Assembly: GCA_020634235.1 (NCBI GenBank)
Contig: JACKCB010000002.1
Coordinates: 868,001-932,000 of the forward strand
Direction: 5' to 3'
DNA from: Ardenticatenaceae bacterium
GTDB taxonomy: Bacteria; Chloroflexota; Anaerolineae; Promineifilales; Promineifilaceae
Length of the DNA: 64,000 nucleotides
Shown piece after piece: positions 31,709 to 41,700 of the stretch. The notes under the pieces were generated by a model. The model had not been told where the DNA came from. It ran no database searches and saw nothing but the letters and a program-made list of their open reading frames with translations. How positions within the stretch are numbered: the stretch's first letter is position 1; every line of letters begins with the position of its first letter. Position numbers and translations under genes: made by a program.

Positions 31709-32575
31709 ATGCCCCCTTCTGCTCTCCTCAACATCGACAAACCGGCCGGGATAACCTCCCATGACGTGGTAGCCCAGATACGCCGGATAGTGCGCCTGCG
31801 GCGCGTCGGGCATGCCGGCACGTTAGACCCGCTGGCCACCGGGGTGCTGGTTATCGCCGTAGGCCGGGCCACCCGCCTGCTGGAATACGTGGTGGGGCAG
31901 CCCAAAACCTACCTGGCCACCATCCGCCTGGGCCAGACCACCACAACCTACGATGCCGAGGGCGAAGTGGCCAGCGAGCAACCGGTAGACGTCACCCCGG
32001 CCGGGCTGGCAGCCGCCCTGGCCCAATTTCGCGGCGACATCCTGCAAATCCCACCCATGTATTCGGCCGTGAAGCAGGACGGACAAACGCTGTATAAACT
32101 GGCCCGGCAAGGCATCGAAGTAGACCGCCCTCCCCGGCCGGTAACCATCTACGACCTGAACCTGCAAACATGGGCTGGCCCGCTGGTCACCCTGCGCATC
32201 GTCTGCTCCGCCGGCACCTACATCCGCAGCATCGCCCACGATCTGGGCCAGGTGCTGGGCTGCGGAGCCTACCTGTCCGGCCTGCGGCGCACCGCGGTTG
32301 GCCCCTTCACCACGGCCACCGCCACCCCCCTGGCCAGCCTGGCCCCCGAAAACTGGCCGGAGTACGCTCTGCCGCCGGAAATGGCCATTGCCCATTTGCC
32401 CCGGCTGGCCGTCTCAGCCGCGGTGGCCGCCGAGCTGCGCTATGGCCGGCTCATTGACCGCCCACCCGGCAGCAGCGAAGAGTTGGTATGCGCCTACGAC
32501 CCGGCCGGGGCATTCGTAGGCATCCTCACCGCCAGCGGCCCCCACTGGCAGCCCCACAAAATCTGGTCCCAGTAA
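31709..32575 (+). CDS. truB: tRNA pseudouridine(55) synthase
   Basis: Predicted 288 residues from ATG 31709; an ATG at 31667 is in frame but would add a non-conserved leader. TruB converts U55 in the T-loop of tRNAs to pseudouridine. The signature N-I-D-K-P-A-G-I-T-S-H-D-V-V, then G-H-A-G-T-L-D-P-L-A-T-G-V-L with the catalytic aspartate, and later C-S-A-G-T-Y-I-R-S-I-A-H-D-L-G are all present. truB often sits in the nusA-infB-rbfA cluster, but here it is about 20 kb away from it. Confidence 0.96.
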   Translation: MPPSALLNIDKPAGITSHDVVAQIRRIVRLRRVGHAGTLDPLATGVLVIAVGRATRLLEYVVGQPKTYLATIRLGQTTTTYDAEGEVASEQPVDVTPAGLAAALAQFRGDILQIPPMYSAVKQDGQTLYKLARQGIEVDRPPRPVTIYDLNLQTWAGPLVTLRIVCSAGTYIRSIAHDLGQVLGCGAYLSGLRRTAVGPFTTATATPLASLAPENWPEYALPPEMAIAHLPRLAVSAAVAAELRYGRLIDRPPGSSEELVCAYDPAGAFVGILTASGPHWQPHKIWSQ

Positions 32576-32621
32576 GCCCCCTCGTTGATTGTTGATTATT
32601 GACCGTTCCCCCCGGCCGGGT

Positions 32622-33683
32622 CTAAGGCACCGGTTCCGTCGGCGTGGGCGGCGGTGGCAGCACCGGCGTGGGTGAAGGAAGCGCCGTCGGCGAAGGCGGC
32701 ACAGCCGTCGCGGTGGGCGTTGGCGGCGGCGTGTTGGTCGGCAGCGGCGTGTTGGTCGGCGACGGCGTCTCCCCTGGCGTGGGCGTCGGCGTTGGCGTAA
32801 CCGGTGGTCCAGTTGGCGTGGCGGTCGGCGTAACCGTGGCCACCGGCGTAACCGTCACCGTGGCCGTCACCGAAACGGGCACCGTCGCCGACAGCGGCGG
32901 CGTCGCCGTGGCCGTGGGCGAAGGCGTTAACGCCAGCGTGGCCGTGCTGGTAGCTGTAACCGTAAGCGTGGGCGAGGCGGTCAACGTCGGCGTGGCCGTG
33001 CTGGCGGTAGGCGATGGCGTCAGCGTCGGCCGGCGCGTCGGCGTGGGGAATCCCGGCCGGGTCGCAGTCGGGCGGGGTCGGGTCGGCGGCGGCAGCACCA
33101 CCCCGCCTGGCAAATAAAGGCGGCTCCCCGCCGTAAGCGCCTGGCTCACCAGGCAGTTGGCCAGCATAATCGCCTCAACCGTTGTGCCATAGCGCCCCGC
33201 CAACCCAGACAACGTATCCCCCGGCCGGATCTCCACCAGCACCCAGTCCGCCGGCGGGCCACAAACCACCGCAGCCACCGGCAAAAACAGCGCCTGGCCC
33301 ACCAGCAGCCGCCCACCGGCCAGGCAGTTGGCCGCTTGCAGCTCGGCCACCGTCAGTCCGGCCTGTGCCGCCAGCCCGGCCAGCGAATCCCCTGGCTGCA
33401 CCACATACAGCGTCCACCCGGCCGGGGGCGTACAAGGCGTAGGCGAAGGGAAAAAAGGTCCGGCCAATACCGGCAGCGGCGTAGCCGCCAACAACAAGGC
33501 AATCAACGATCGCGGGGTCTCGTCAGCCGCCACTCCGGCCGGTTCCCCGGCCGGGGAACCAGTCAGGCGCATCTGCCCCACATCCCCCAACGCCAGCAAA
33601 AGCCCCATCAACAGCGTGGCCACCACTCCCAAGGTCAACCCCAGGGCCGTGCGCCAGGAAGTCGCCAGGCCCGCCCCGTTCAT
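32622..33683 (-). CDS. Membrane-anchored protein with two LysM domains and a Thr/Pro-rich tail
   Basis: Predicted 353 residues from ATG 33683, whose ATGA overlaps the stop of the upstream kinase-like gene. One N-terminal membrane helix (~12-32) is followed by LysM 1 (Y-V-V-Q-P-G-D-S-L-A-G-L-A, ~92-137) and LysM 2 (V-E-I-R-P-G-D-T-L-S-G-L-A, ~150-195), each ending in N-C-L. The last ~150 residues are a repetitive T/P/S/A/V tail. LysM binds N-acetylglucosamine polymers, so the protein probably reaches the cell wall or an exopolysaccharide. Coupling suggests it works with the sensor encoded upstream. Confidence 0.88.
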   Translation of the reverse strand: MNGAGLATSWRTALGLTLGVVATLLMGLLLALGDVGQMRLTGSPAGEPAGVAADETPRSLIALLLAATPLPVLAGPFFPSPTPCTPPAGWTLYVVQPGDSLAGLAAQAGLTVAELQAANCLAGGRLLVGQALFLPVAAVVCGPPADWVLVEIRPGDTLSGLAGRYGTTVEAIMLANCLVSQALTAGSRLYLPGGVVLPPPTRPRPTATRPGFPTPTRRPTLTPSPTASTATPTLTASPTLTVTATSTATLALTPSPTATATPPLSATVPVSVTATVTVTPVATVTPTATPTGPPVTPTPTPTPGETPSPTNTPLPTNTPPPTPTATAVPPSPTALPSPTPVLPPPPTPTEPVP

Positions 33684-36136
33684 AACACCTCGGCCCTGGC
33701 CGGCACACCATTCCCGGCCGTCGTGGCCACCGGCAGAAGCACAGAGAAGGTATTGCCCTCCCCCTCGCTGCTCTTCACCCACAGCCGCCCACCATAGGCG
33801 GTTACCAGGGCGTGAGCCACCGCCAGGCCGGCATTGGTATCTCCCACCCCATCAATAAGCGGGCTGTCCGCCGCAAACTGTGGCGAAAAGACGTAAGCCA
33901 GGTCCTCCGGCCGGATGCCCTGGCTGCTATCCGTCACCGAGAGATGTAGGAAGCAGTTGGCCCCGCCTTGCCCGTTCGACCGGTGACGGTCGGCCACCAT
34001 CTCGGTATGGGCAGCCAGCCGGATGGGCACTTGTGGTTCGGATGCCTGCGTGGCGTTGGCCAGCAGATGCACCATAATCTCGCACAGGTCGTTGTGGCGC
34101 AGGGCCACCTGGGGGATATCCTCCTCAATGACCAGGCGCAGTTGCAAATCCTTCTTGCGCAGTTGCGACATCACCATGCTGATGGCGGCCTCAATCTGCT
34201 CCCGCGGGTCATCCAGCACCACCTCCCCTTCCCCGGCCGGGTAAGCCCGGCCAGAAACCAGGCGCACAATCTGCTCCAGCAGCCCCCGCATTCGCTCCGC
34301 GTTGGCCTTCACCCGCTGCAAAAAATCCCGCTGCTGGTTATCCACCACCTGGGCCGACTCGCCCAGCAGCAGGTCCGTATACCCCTCAATAGAGGTCAGC
34401 GGCGTGCGCAGCTCTTGCACCAGCGACGTGATGACCTGGTTAAAGCGGTTAGGGTCCTGCTGCGCCAGGGCCGCTTCCAGCTCCACAATACGCGTCTGCG
34501 CCGCCTCCAACTCACCCGAATAACGGCTGATGGTCAGCAGCACCCACTCCGGATTCAACCCACCTTCGCCAGCCGCCACCAGCGCCATCGCCTCTTCAGC
34601 CTCGCGCAGCGCTTCACGCAGAATGCTGATTTCCTCCTGCATAGCCTGGAGTTTCTCGTTCTCCGCCGCGGCCAGCTCCTGGGCCGCAAGCTGCCCAACC
34701 AGTTCCGTTACCCGCTGCTGTTCGGCCAGCAGTTGGCCTTCTGTCTGGCGCCAGCGGCTGTGCAGCACCTCTATCTGGGCTTTGGCCCGGTCGCGCTCCT
34801 CTTCCAGGGCAATCACCCGGCCGGTGACCACAGCCTCGGAGGCCGGCGTCATGGGGGCCACATTGCGCAGCGCCTCCTGGTAGGCCTGGGCGTTGGCCAG
34901 CGTACTGGCCAAAAAGGCCGCCACGCTGGGGGCCAACGACTGCACGCTGCTAACAGCCTCTTCCCGGCCGGGTTGGCAACCCAACAGCAGCACCCCCAAC
35001 GGCGCATCACCCACCAGCAGCGGCTCCACCAGCAGCAGCGCCAGCGCTTCCGCGCCCAGCGCCTCGGCCAGCGCCTGCAATTCGTGGGTGCCAAAGCCAC
35101 CCGCTTGCAGCACCACCGCTTGTTGGCTCTTTAGCGCCAGGCGAAAAGCCGACCAGTCATCCAGGGCCAGCGCCGTCCGCCCCGGCCGGGGCACAGCCCC
35201 CGCCGGCCAATAAAGACGCAGCTCATCCCCGGCCTCCGGCTGCACCATTGCCAGCGCCGCAAAATCGGCCGGGAACAGGCCGGTCACAGCATCAATGGCC
35301 AACTGCGTCACATTGTCGCTGGGAAAGGCACGTACCACCTGAGTCGCCGCACGAATATACTGCGCCGGCAGCTCCAACGCCGCTTCCCGGCCGGGTTCGG
35401 GCAGAGCCAGCAGCAAATAGGCCAGCGTATGACGATAAGCCACCACCGCCAGCAGCGGCAGGGCCACCAACTGCCCCAGGCGCACCCAGTGGGCAATCTC
35501 GCTGTCGCTGGGCACCGCTTCCGGGTAGTTCCAAAAATGGACGAGGTGGGCCAGCAGCAGTACCAACAGCGGAGCCAGGTGCAGTCCCCGGCCGGGGACG
35601 CGCCGTACCAGCAGCCACCCCACTGCCACCACCAGGATGGCCGTCTGCAGTACGCTCCAAACCGTGGCCTGGCCCGTGCCATTGTAAATGAGGCCAGGGG
35701 CAGCCCGGCCGGCCCAGGCCGGGGCAAAAGAGAGGTACACGGCTGCGGTCAGCAGCAAGAGCAGCAAGGCGGCCATATCGATCAGGCGGGGCAGGCGAGG
35801 CAGTGGCGGCAGCAGCGGCCAGGCCAGCAGGATAATAGTGGCCGTGTTCATCGCCTGCTCCAGAGGGGGCAGCACCTGATAGGCCAGCGTGGCCTCACCC
35901 CGGCCGGGCAGCCACAACACCACCAGCAGATAAACAATCCGCAGCCCCAACAGGCCGGCGCTGGCCAGCAGCAACCGCCAGGTAAACGGGTCCGGCTGGC
36001 CATCAGCCTGCTGCCGCCGCCACAACCACCAGGCCAATGCCAGCGTGACCTGAATGGCGAACAGCGTCACCAACTGGAAAACCAGGTTCCCAGGCGGTTC
36101 GCTAAAAAGGCGAATGAGCTGCTCGGCAAAGGACAT
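33680..36136 (-). CDS. Histidine-kinase-like membrane sensor lacking the phosphoacceptor histidine
   Basis: Predicted 818 residues from ATG 36136. About eight N-terminal membrane helices (~15-260) are followed by a GAF-like region (~290-440), a long coiled coil (~470-560) and HisKA/HATPase-like modules. The H-box reads V-Q-E-L-R-T-P-L-T-S-I with Gln574 where the autophosphorylated histidine should be. The N-box L-L-A-N-A-T-Q-A is recognisable, but G1 is D-S-S-Q-G-I and G2 is weak. It may bind ATP but cannot autophosphorylate at the usual site; a pseudokinase or partner role is plausible. An extended -10 TGCTATACT lies upstream on the minus strand (36194-36186). Confidence 0.88.
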   Translation of the reverse strand: MSFAEQLIRLFSEPPGNLVFQLVTLFAIQVTLALAWWLWRRQQADGQPDPFTWRLLLASAGLLGLRIVYLLVVLWLPGRGEATLAYQVLPPLEQAMNTATIILLAWPLLPPLPRLPRLIDMAALLLLLLTAAVYLSFAPAWAGRAAPGLIYNGTGQATVWSVLQTAILVVAVGWLLVRRVPGRGLHLAPLLVLLLAHLVHFWNYPEAVPSDSEIAHWVRLGQLVALPLLAVVAYRHTLAYLLLALPEPGREAALELPAQYIRAATQVVRAFPSDNVTQLAIDAVTGLFPADFAALAMVQPEAGDELRLYWPAGAVPRPGRTALALDDWSAFRLALKSQQAVVLQAGGFGTHELQALAEALGAEALALLLVEPLLVGDAPLGVLLLGCQPGREEAVSSVQSLAPSVAAFLASTLANAQAYQEALRNVAPMTPASEAVVTGRVIALEEERDRAKAQIEVLHSRWRQTEGQLLAEQQRVTELVGQLAAQELAAAENEKLQAMQEEISILREALREAEEAMALVAAGEGGLNPEWVLLTISRYSGELEAAQTRIVELEAALAQQDPNRFNQVITSLVQELRTPLTSIEGYTDLLLGESAQVVDNQQRDFLQRVKANAERMRGLLEQIVRLVSGRAYPAGEGEVVLDDPREQIEAAISMVMSQLRKKDLQLRLVIEEDIPQVALRHNDLCEIMVHLLANATQASEPQVPIRLAAHTEMVADRHRSNGQGGANCFLHLSVTDSSQGIRPEDLAYVFSPQFAADSPLIDGVGDTNAGLAVAHALVTAYGGRLWVKSSEGEGNTFSVLLPVATTAGNGVPARAEVL

Positions 36137-36480
36137 AGCTGTGTCTGAGAGATTAGAAAATGCGGCACATCCTGACGCTTCTAATAGTATAGCATAACAA
36201 CTTACACCACATCTGTCCGCAAATTTCTGGTGAAACACCCGGCCGGGCGGCCAGGCAATTTACAAAAGCGCGTCACGTCGTGCTTTATAACCAAACCCGA
36301 ACCGAAAATTAATATTCGAGTAGAAAAACAATGATAAAATTGGCCAACTCGGCCGCTCAGACAGTTACGCAGAGCGACCCCATCTAACCTTAGCTTTGGT
36401 TCACGCCCCGGATTACCACGGACAAACCGAGCCTGAGTTCACCTGAAGCCTTAACTACCCATTCCGGAGAGGAGAGCAGT
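36137..36480. promoter_or_regulatory. Divergent promoter region, 344 bp
   Basis: On the minus strand TGCTATACT (36194-36186) fits an extended -10 for the sensor gene. On the plus strand TGATAAAAT (36332-36340) fits an extended -10 for the surface-protein gene; no good -35 is seen for either. The region from 36270 to 36340 is AT-rich for this genome. One CCCGGCCGGG copy lies at about 36239-36248. Confidence 0.5.
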
Positions 36481-38742
36481 ATGACCAGAGTCCGATTTCT
36501 TCTCGTTGTCAGCTTCCTGGTAGGCACCATCGTCGCCCTGGGCCAACCCCCGGCCGGGGTAGGCGCGTCCAATCACAACCCATCCGTGAGCTACGTCACC
36601 CACCTGGGGCAGGGCTTGGGCAGTGCCGCCAGCCGCCCCCCCGACCCCACCCAACCCGTCACCGTCTACGCCCGCAGCGACACGGCCCTGGGCGAAAACG
36701 TCTGCCTGGAATACACGCCCGATTTCGTCAGCTACACCCGCACTACCTGTACCTACTCTTCCGCCCTGGCCAGCGGCCACGGCAACTGGCACTGCACCAT
36801 CCCGGCGCAACCGGCCGGGACCACCATCAACTACCAGCTCTTCACCGCCACCGATTGCCTCACCCCGGCCGGGGCGGGCAACTACACCGGCTTCCTCTAC
36901 AACTACACCGTCGTCCCCGCCTGCACCGGCGACGTCACCGACATCAAAATCAACGAGCTGCTCTACGACCAGAAAGGCAGCGGCGCGCGCGTGGGCAACC
37001 AGGAGTGGCTGGAGCTGGTCAACACCAACCCCAACAGCAGCAGTTGCGTCAACCTGGACAACTTCGGCCTGGACGACCTGGACACCAACACCTTCAGCCT
37101 GCCCAACATCCGCCTCTTCGGCGGCGATTACCTGCTGCTGTACATGGGCCGCCCCTCGCAAACCAGGGCCGCCCCCAAAGATTACAGCGCCGACTTCCTG
37201 TTTGAAGACGGCATCCGCCCACCGCTGCCCCCCACCCCAGCCCAATTTGGCTTTGTTGCCTGGCTCAATGCCAGCACCAACATCTGGAATGATGGCGGCG
37301 ACGAGGTGCTCCTTTATGTCAACAACGGCGGCGGCCTTGGCTATGACAGTGGTACCGACACCCCCGTAGACGTCCTGCAATACGAGGGGGGCAACGACCC
37401 CATCCCGGCCGGGTTCACCTGGACCAGCGGTTGCCCCAGCAGCGCGCCCAGCGCCCCCGAAGGCATCAGCATCAGCCTCATCCCCGGCCAACCCAGTGGC
37501 AACTGCGCCAGTTGGGAAGAGTCCGGCATCTCTGGCCTGGATGCCGGCCACACCGGCTACAACGGCCTCACCCGCGGCCCCTACTCCATCGGCGGGCCAA
37601 ACGCCCCCCCGGCCGGGCTGCCCCTGGCCTGCGACACCAGCGGCAACACCCCCACCATCGACGGCAACCTCAACGGCGACCCCGAATGGGGCAGCAGCAG
37701 CAGCCCCGGCTCCCCCTACCACATCTCCGAAGCAGACCACGCCTACCCCTCCCCCAGCCACCCCGCCAACACCAACTCCGACTTCCTGGGCGAAACCGCT
37801 GCCGGCACCTACTGGACCTTCAGCGGCTCCTGGAGCAGCAGCAGCCTGGCCGCCACCGGCCGGGCCGACGTGCAGCAATTCCTCCTCACCGGCGACGGCA
37901 GCCACCTCTACCTGGGTCTCACCGGCATCTGCGGCATCTGGAGCAGCAACAACGGCGGCAGCGACCTGGTCGACCTGTTCATCGCCATCGACACTGACAA
38001 CGTCACCGGCCAAAACAGCTACGAGGCCGCCGCCCCCTGGAACAAGCGCGTCGACTTCGCCGGCTGGGACCCAGAATACATCCTGGCCGTAGAACGCATC
38101 CAAAGCGGCAGCGATTACGCCGCCCTGCTAGACACGCCCGGCACCTGGAACGCCACCCCCCTCACCTACGGCAGCGATTGGGCCGGCGACTTCAGCGACT
38201 GTGAGCTGGAGTTCAAGCTGCCCTGGAGCAGCCTGGGCGGGCGGCCCACCGGCGGCCGGGTCTGGAATTTCGCCGTCTACACCACCCACGACGCCGACGG
38301 CTACGACGTCTATGACAGCGGTCCCGGCATTGGCACCAGCCTCTACTTTGAGCAAATCGGCGATTACCCGGTAGACGCCGATTATGCCTGCGGCACCAGC
38401 GACCCGGTGATCATTGCCAGCGGTGGCAGCAGCGACGAGCCGGGCTGCAACGACGGCTTTGGCGACAGCGATAACAGCTACGTGGGCGACGACCCCACCG
38501 ACAGCAGCGGCGAGCCGGGCAGCGACAATAGTACCAATGATACCGACACGATTATGAGCTACTATGCCGTGGCCTTTGACAACAGCGTTTGCACACCGCT
38601 GGCCATCACATTGCAGCAGGCCGCCGCCACCCCGGCCGGGACCCGGCCGGGCACCTGGTTCTTCATCACCATCCTCAGCAGTCTACTACTCACCATCATC
38701 CTGGTCACGGTCATGCGACCGCGACGCCAACCGAAGGCTTAA
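36481..38742 (+). CDS. Secreted, C-terminally anchored surface protein with lamin-tail domain
   Basis: Predicted 753 residues with a strong GGAGAGGAG site. A signal peptide (~1-30) is followed by a region with several C-x(n)-C pairs. Then comes a lamin-tail-like (LTD) beta domain around 155-330 (K-I-N-E-L-L-Y-D-Q-K-G ... E-W-L-E-L-V-N). A C-terminal sugar-binding-like region with D-G-N-L-N-G-D-P-E-W follows (~395-640), then an acidic Asp/Ser-rich stretch, a membrane helix (~724-745) and a basic tail. LTDs in secreted proteins often accompany enzymes of polymer degradation. The next gene, a GH13 amylase, starts 11 bp later, so a starch-handling role is likely. Confidence 0.8.
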   Translation: MTRVRFLLVVSFLVGTIVALGQPPAGVGASNHNPSVSYVTHLGQGLGSAASRPPDPTQPVTVYARSDTALGENVCLEYTPDFVSYTRTTCTYSSALASGHGNWHCTIPAQPAGTTINYQLFTATDCLTPAGAGNYTGFLYNYTVVPACTGDVTDIKINELLYDQKGSGARVGNQEWLELVNTNPNSSSCVNLDNFGLDDLDTNTFSLPNIRLFGGDYLLLYMGRPSQTRAAPKDYSADFLFEDGIRPPLPPTPAQFGFVAWLNASTNIWNDGGDEVLLYVNNGGGLGYDSGTDTPVDVLQYEGGNDPIPAGFTWTSGCPSSAPSAPEGISISLIPGQPSGNCASWEESGISGLDAGHTGYNGLTRGPYSIGGPNAPPAGLPLACDTSGNTPTIDGNLNGDPEWGSSSSPGSPYHISEADHAYPSPSHPANTNSDFLGETAAGTYWTFSGSWSSSSLAATGRADVQQFLLTGDGSHLYLGLTGICGIWSSNNGGSDLVDLFIAIDTDNVTGQNSYEAAAPWNKRVDFAGWDPEYILAVERIQSGSDYAALLDTPGTWNATPLTYGSDWAGDFSDCELEFKLPWSSLGGRPTGGRVWNFAVYTTHDADGYDVYDSGPGIGTSLYFEQIGDYPVDADYACGTSDPVIIASGGSSDEPGCNDGFGDSDNSYVGDDPTDSSGEPGSDNSTNDTDTIMSYYAVAFDNSVCTPLAITLQQAAATPAGTRPGTWFFITILSSLLLTIILVTVMRPRRQPKA

Positions 38743-38752
38743 GGAGAAGCAC

Positions 38753-41700
38753 ATGCCAGCCTCATCCCGTCATCCCCGTTTCTACCTCATCATCGCCGGC
38801 CTCCTGCTCCTGGCGGCGCTCAGCCTGGGCGCGCCCCGGCCGGGGGCCAGCGCCGCCCCCGACAGCCTGGGCTGGGTAGGCAATATGTCTCCGGCCGGGG
38901 GCTCCACAACCACCATCACCGTCGGCGGCAATTTCACCGTCTACGTTCAGGTCTGGAAAGATGGGGTCACCAATGCCGCAGGCCAGGGGGCCAACATCTC
39001 CTGCACCCTGCGCTACGCCCCCGTAGGCTACTTTGGCGGCACCTGGGGCAGCCCCACCGACGTCCCCATGAGCTACAACGTCGACATCGGCAACAACGAC
39101 GAATACATGGGCACCATCAACCCCGCCGTCGGCCTGTATGAATTCACCGCCTTCTGCACCGACACTGGCGACAACAGCAGCCTCTTCCAGGGGGCGGGCT
39201 ACGGCCGGCTGGTGGTAAACACGGCCAGCGGCGGCTGCAACAGCGCCGCCCAGAGCGACAACAACGTCTACTGGAACGGCCTGCTGCACGACTCCTTCAG
39301 CAGCAGCTACCGCAGCCCGGCCGGGCCGGTCACCACCGCCCAGGGCACCGTCACCCTCACCTTCCGCACCTGCATGGACGACCTCAACACCCGGCCGCGC
39401 ATCCGCGTGTGGAACGACTACACCGACAGCGAAACGCTCACCAACCTGGACTTCGCCGGCCATGCCGCCGACGCCTCCCTGGGCGGCGTCACCTACTGGT
39501 CCACCAATCTACCCATTCCCGCCAGCGCCACCATCCTCTACTACGTCTTCCGCGCCGACGATGGCAGCGCCACCGCCTACTACCGCGACGACGACCCCAA
39601 ATTCTACGGCGGCGGCTACGGCCAGGCCGAGGCCAGCCAGAGCACCGCCTACAACAACTCCTACCAGCTCACCGTGTACGATCCTGCCTTCAGCGTGCCC
39701 CAGTGGATGCAGCGCGGCGTCGTCTACCAGGTCTTCCCCGACCGCTTCCGCGATGGCGACCCGGCCAACAACCCCCCGGCCGGGCGCTTTGCCTACGCCC
39801 GCACCAACGGCGCCATCACCCGCTCCCAATTCGGCGGCGCCAACCCGGCCGGGGATTGGAACTTCACCGTCTGCGATCCCCGCAGCCTCAGCGCCCTCAA
39901 CTGCGCCGACGTCGATGGCGGCTACTACGGCGACAACTTCTACGGCGGCGACCTGCAAGGCATCCTGGACAAAATCAACGACGGCTACTTCGACAACCTG
40001 GGCGTCACCGTCCTCTACCTCAACCCCATCTTCCGCTCCCCCTCCAACCACAAATACGACACCGCCGACTACCTCGTCATCGACCCCGACTTCGGCGACC
40101 TGGCCACCTTCCAGGCCCTGGCCACCGCCGCCAACGCCCACGGCATCCAACTCATCCTGGACGGCGTCTTCAACCACACCTCCTCCGACAGCTACTACTT
40201 CGACATCTACCGCCGCTACGATGCCGCCGGCAACCTGACCAGCCCCAGCGGCCCCGGCACCGACGACCAAAGCGGCGCCTGTGAAAGCCCCGTCTCCCCC
40301 TTCCGCGGCTGGTTCTACATCCCCGACATCGGCACGCCCGGCACCGGCCTCACCGATCGCTGCGACCCCAACGACGCCGACGACCCCGGCGGCGCCTGGA
40401 CGCAGACCTACGATGCCTGGTACGGCTACGGCTCGCTGCCCAAACTGCAAGCCAACTCCACCGCCGTACGCAACCTCGTCTGGAACAACGGCCTCAGCTC
40501 CGTCGGGCCATACTGGGTAAGCCAGGGAGCCGACGGCTGGCGCTTTGACGTAGGTGGTGACGTAGACCCCGGCCGGACCAACAACCCGGCCAACGACTAC
40601 TGGGAAGGCTTCCGCAGCGCCGTGCGCGCCGTCAACCCCAACACCATCACCCTGGGCGAAGAGTGGGGCGACGCCTCCGCCTGGCTGCTGGGCAGCGAAT
40701 GGGACAGCGTCATGAACTACCGCTTCCGCTCCGCCCTGCTAAGCTGGCTCTTCACCGGCTGCTCCGGCAGCGGCTGCACCAGCGGCACCAGCTTTGAAGA
40801 CAACGACAGCAACAGCGGCAGCTCCAGCGGCGCCATCAGCCAGATCAACCCCTCCCTCTTCAACGCCCGCCTCATGTCCATCTGGGAAGATTACCCGCCC
40901 ATGGCCCTAAAGGCGATGATGAACCTGGAAGGCTCGCACGACACCAACCGCGTGCGCTTCCTGCTAAAGAAAATCAACAACAACAGCGACGTCGCGGCCG
41001 TGCAGCGCATGAAAGAGTGGTGGCTGTTCGCCTTCACCTATCCCGGCGCGCCCACCCTCTACTACGGCGACGAAATCGGTCTGAACCACGACGGCGTATG
41101 GGCCACCAGCAAATGGGAAGATGACCCTTACAACCGCGTCCCCTTCCCCTGGCCCGATGCCAGCGGCAGCACCTACAGCTACGACGCCACCGCCCAGGCC
41201 GCCGATTTGCAGGGCTTTGCCCGCCACATGGCCAGCATCCGCCACGGCTACCGCGCCCTGCAAGACGGCGAGGTACAGCACGGCCTCATCATCGACGACG
41301 CCAAACAGGTCTATGGCTATGGCCGCACCTATGGCAGCGGCAACGACGCCACCACCCAAACGGCGCTCATCGCCCTGAACCGCAGCGGCAGCAGCCAGGC
41401 CGTGACCTTTAGCAACCTGAACGGCGCGCCGCTGAACCTGCCCAACGGCAAGGTACTGGTAGACGCCCTCACGGGCACCACCTACACCGTCGTTGGCGGC
41501 CAGGTCGCGGTGACCGTCCCCGGCAGTTGGGGCGTGGTGCTGCTGGAACAAGGCGCGGCCGACACCCCGGCCGGGCCGGGCAACTTCAGCGTGGTACAGG
41601 GCAGCGCCCCCGCCGCCACCTACAACCTGAGCTGGGACAGCGTGACCAGCGACACCGGCGGTGGCCGCGAACTGGCCACCTACTACACCGTACATCGCGA

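Noticed and set aside
32622..33117. Repetitive Thr/Pro-rich DNA suspected as a tandem repeat or CRISPR-like array
   Set aside because: Periodicity comes from codons of the low-complexity LysM-protein tail; no constant repeat with unique spacers exists. No CRISPR array was found anywhere in the window.
36451..38103. 550-codon minus-strand frame opposite the LTD surface protein
   Set aside because: Gly/Ala/Val-rich product without domains; the plus strand has a signal peptide, an anchor and a strong ribosome-binding site.
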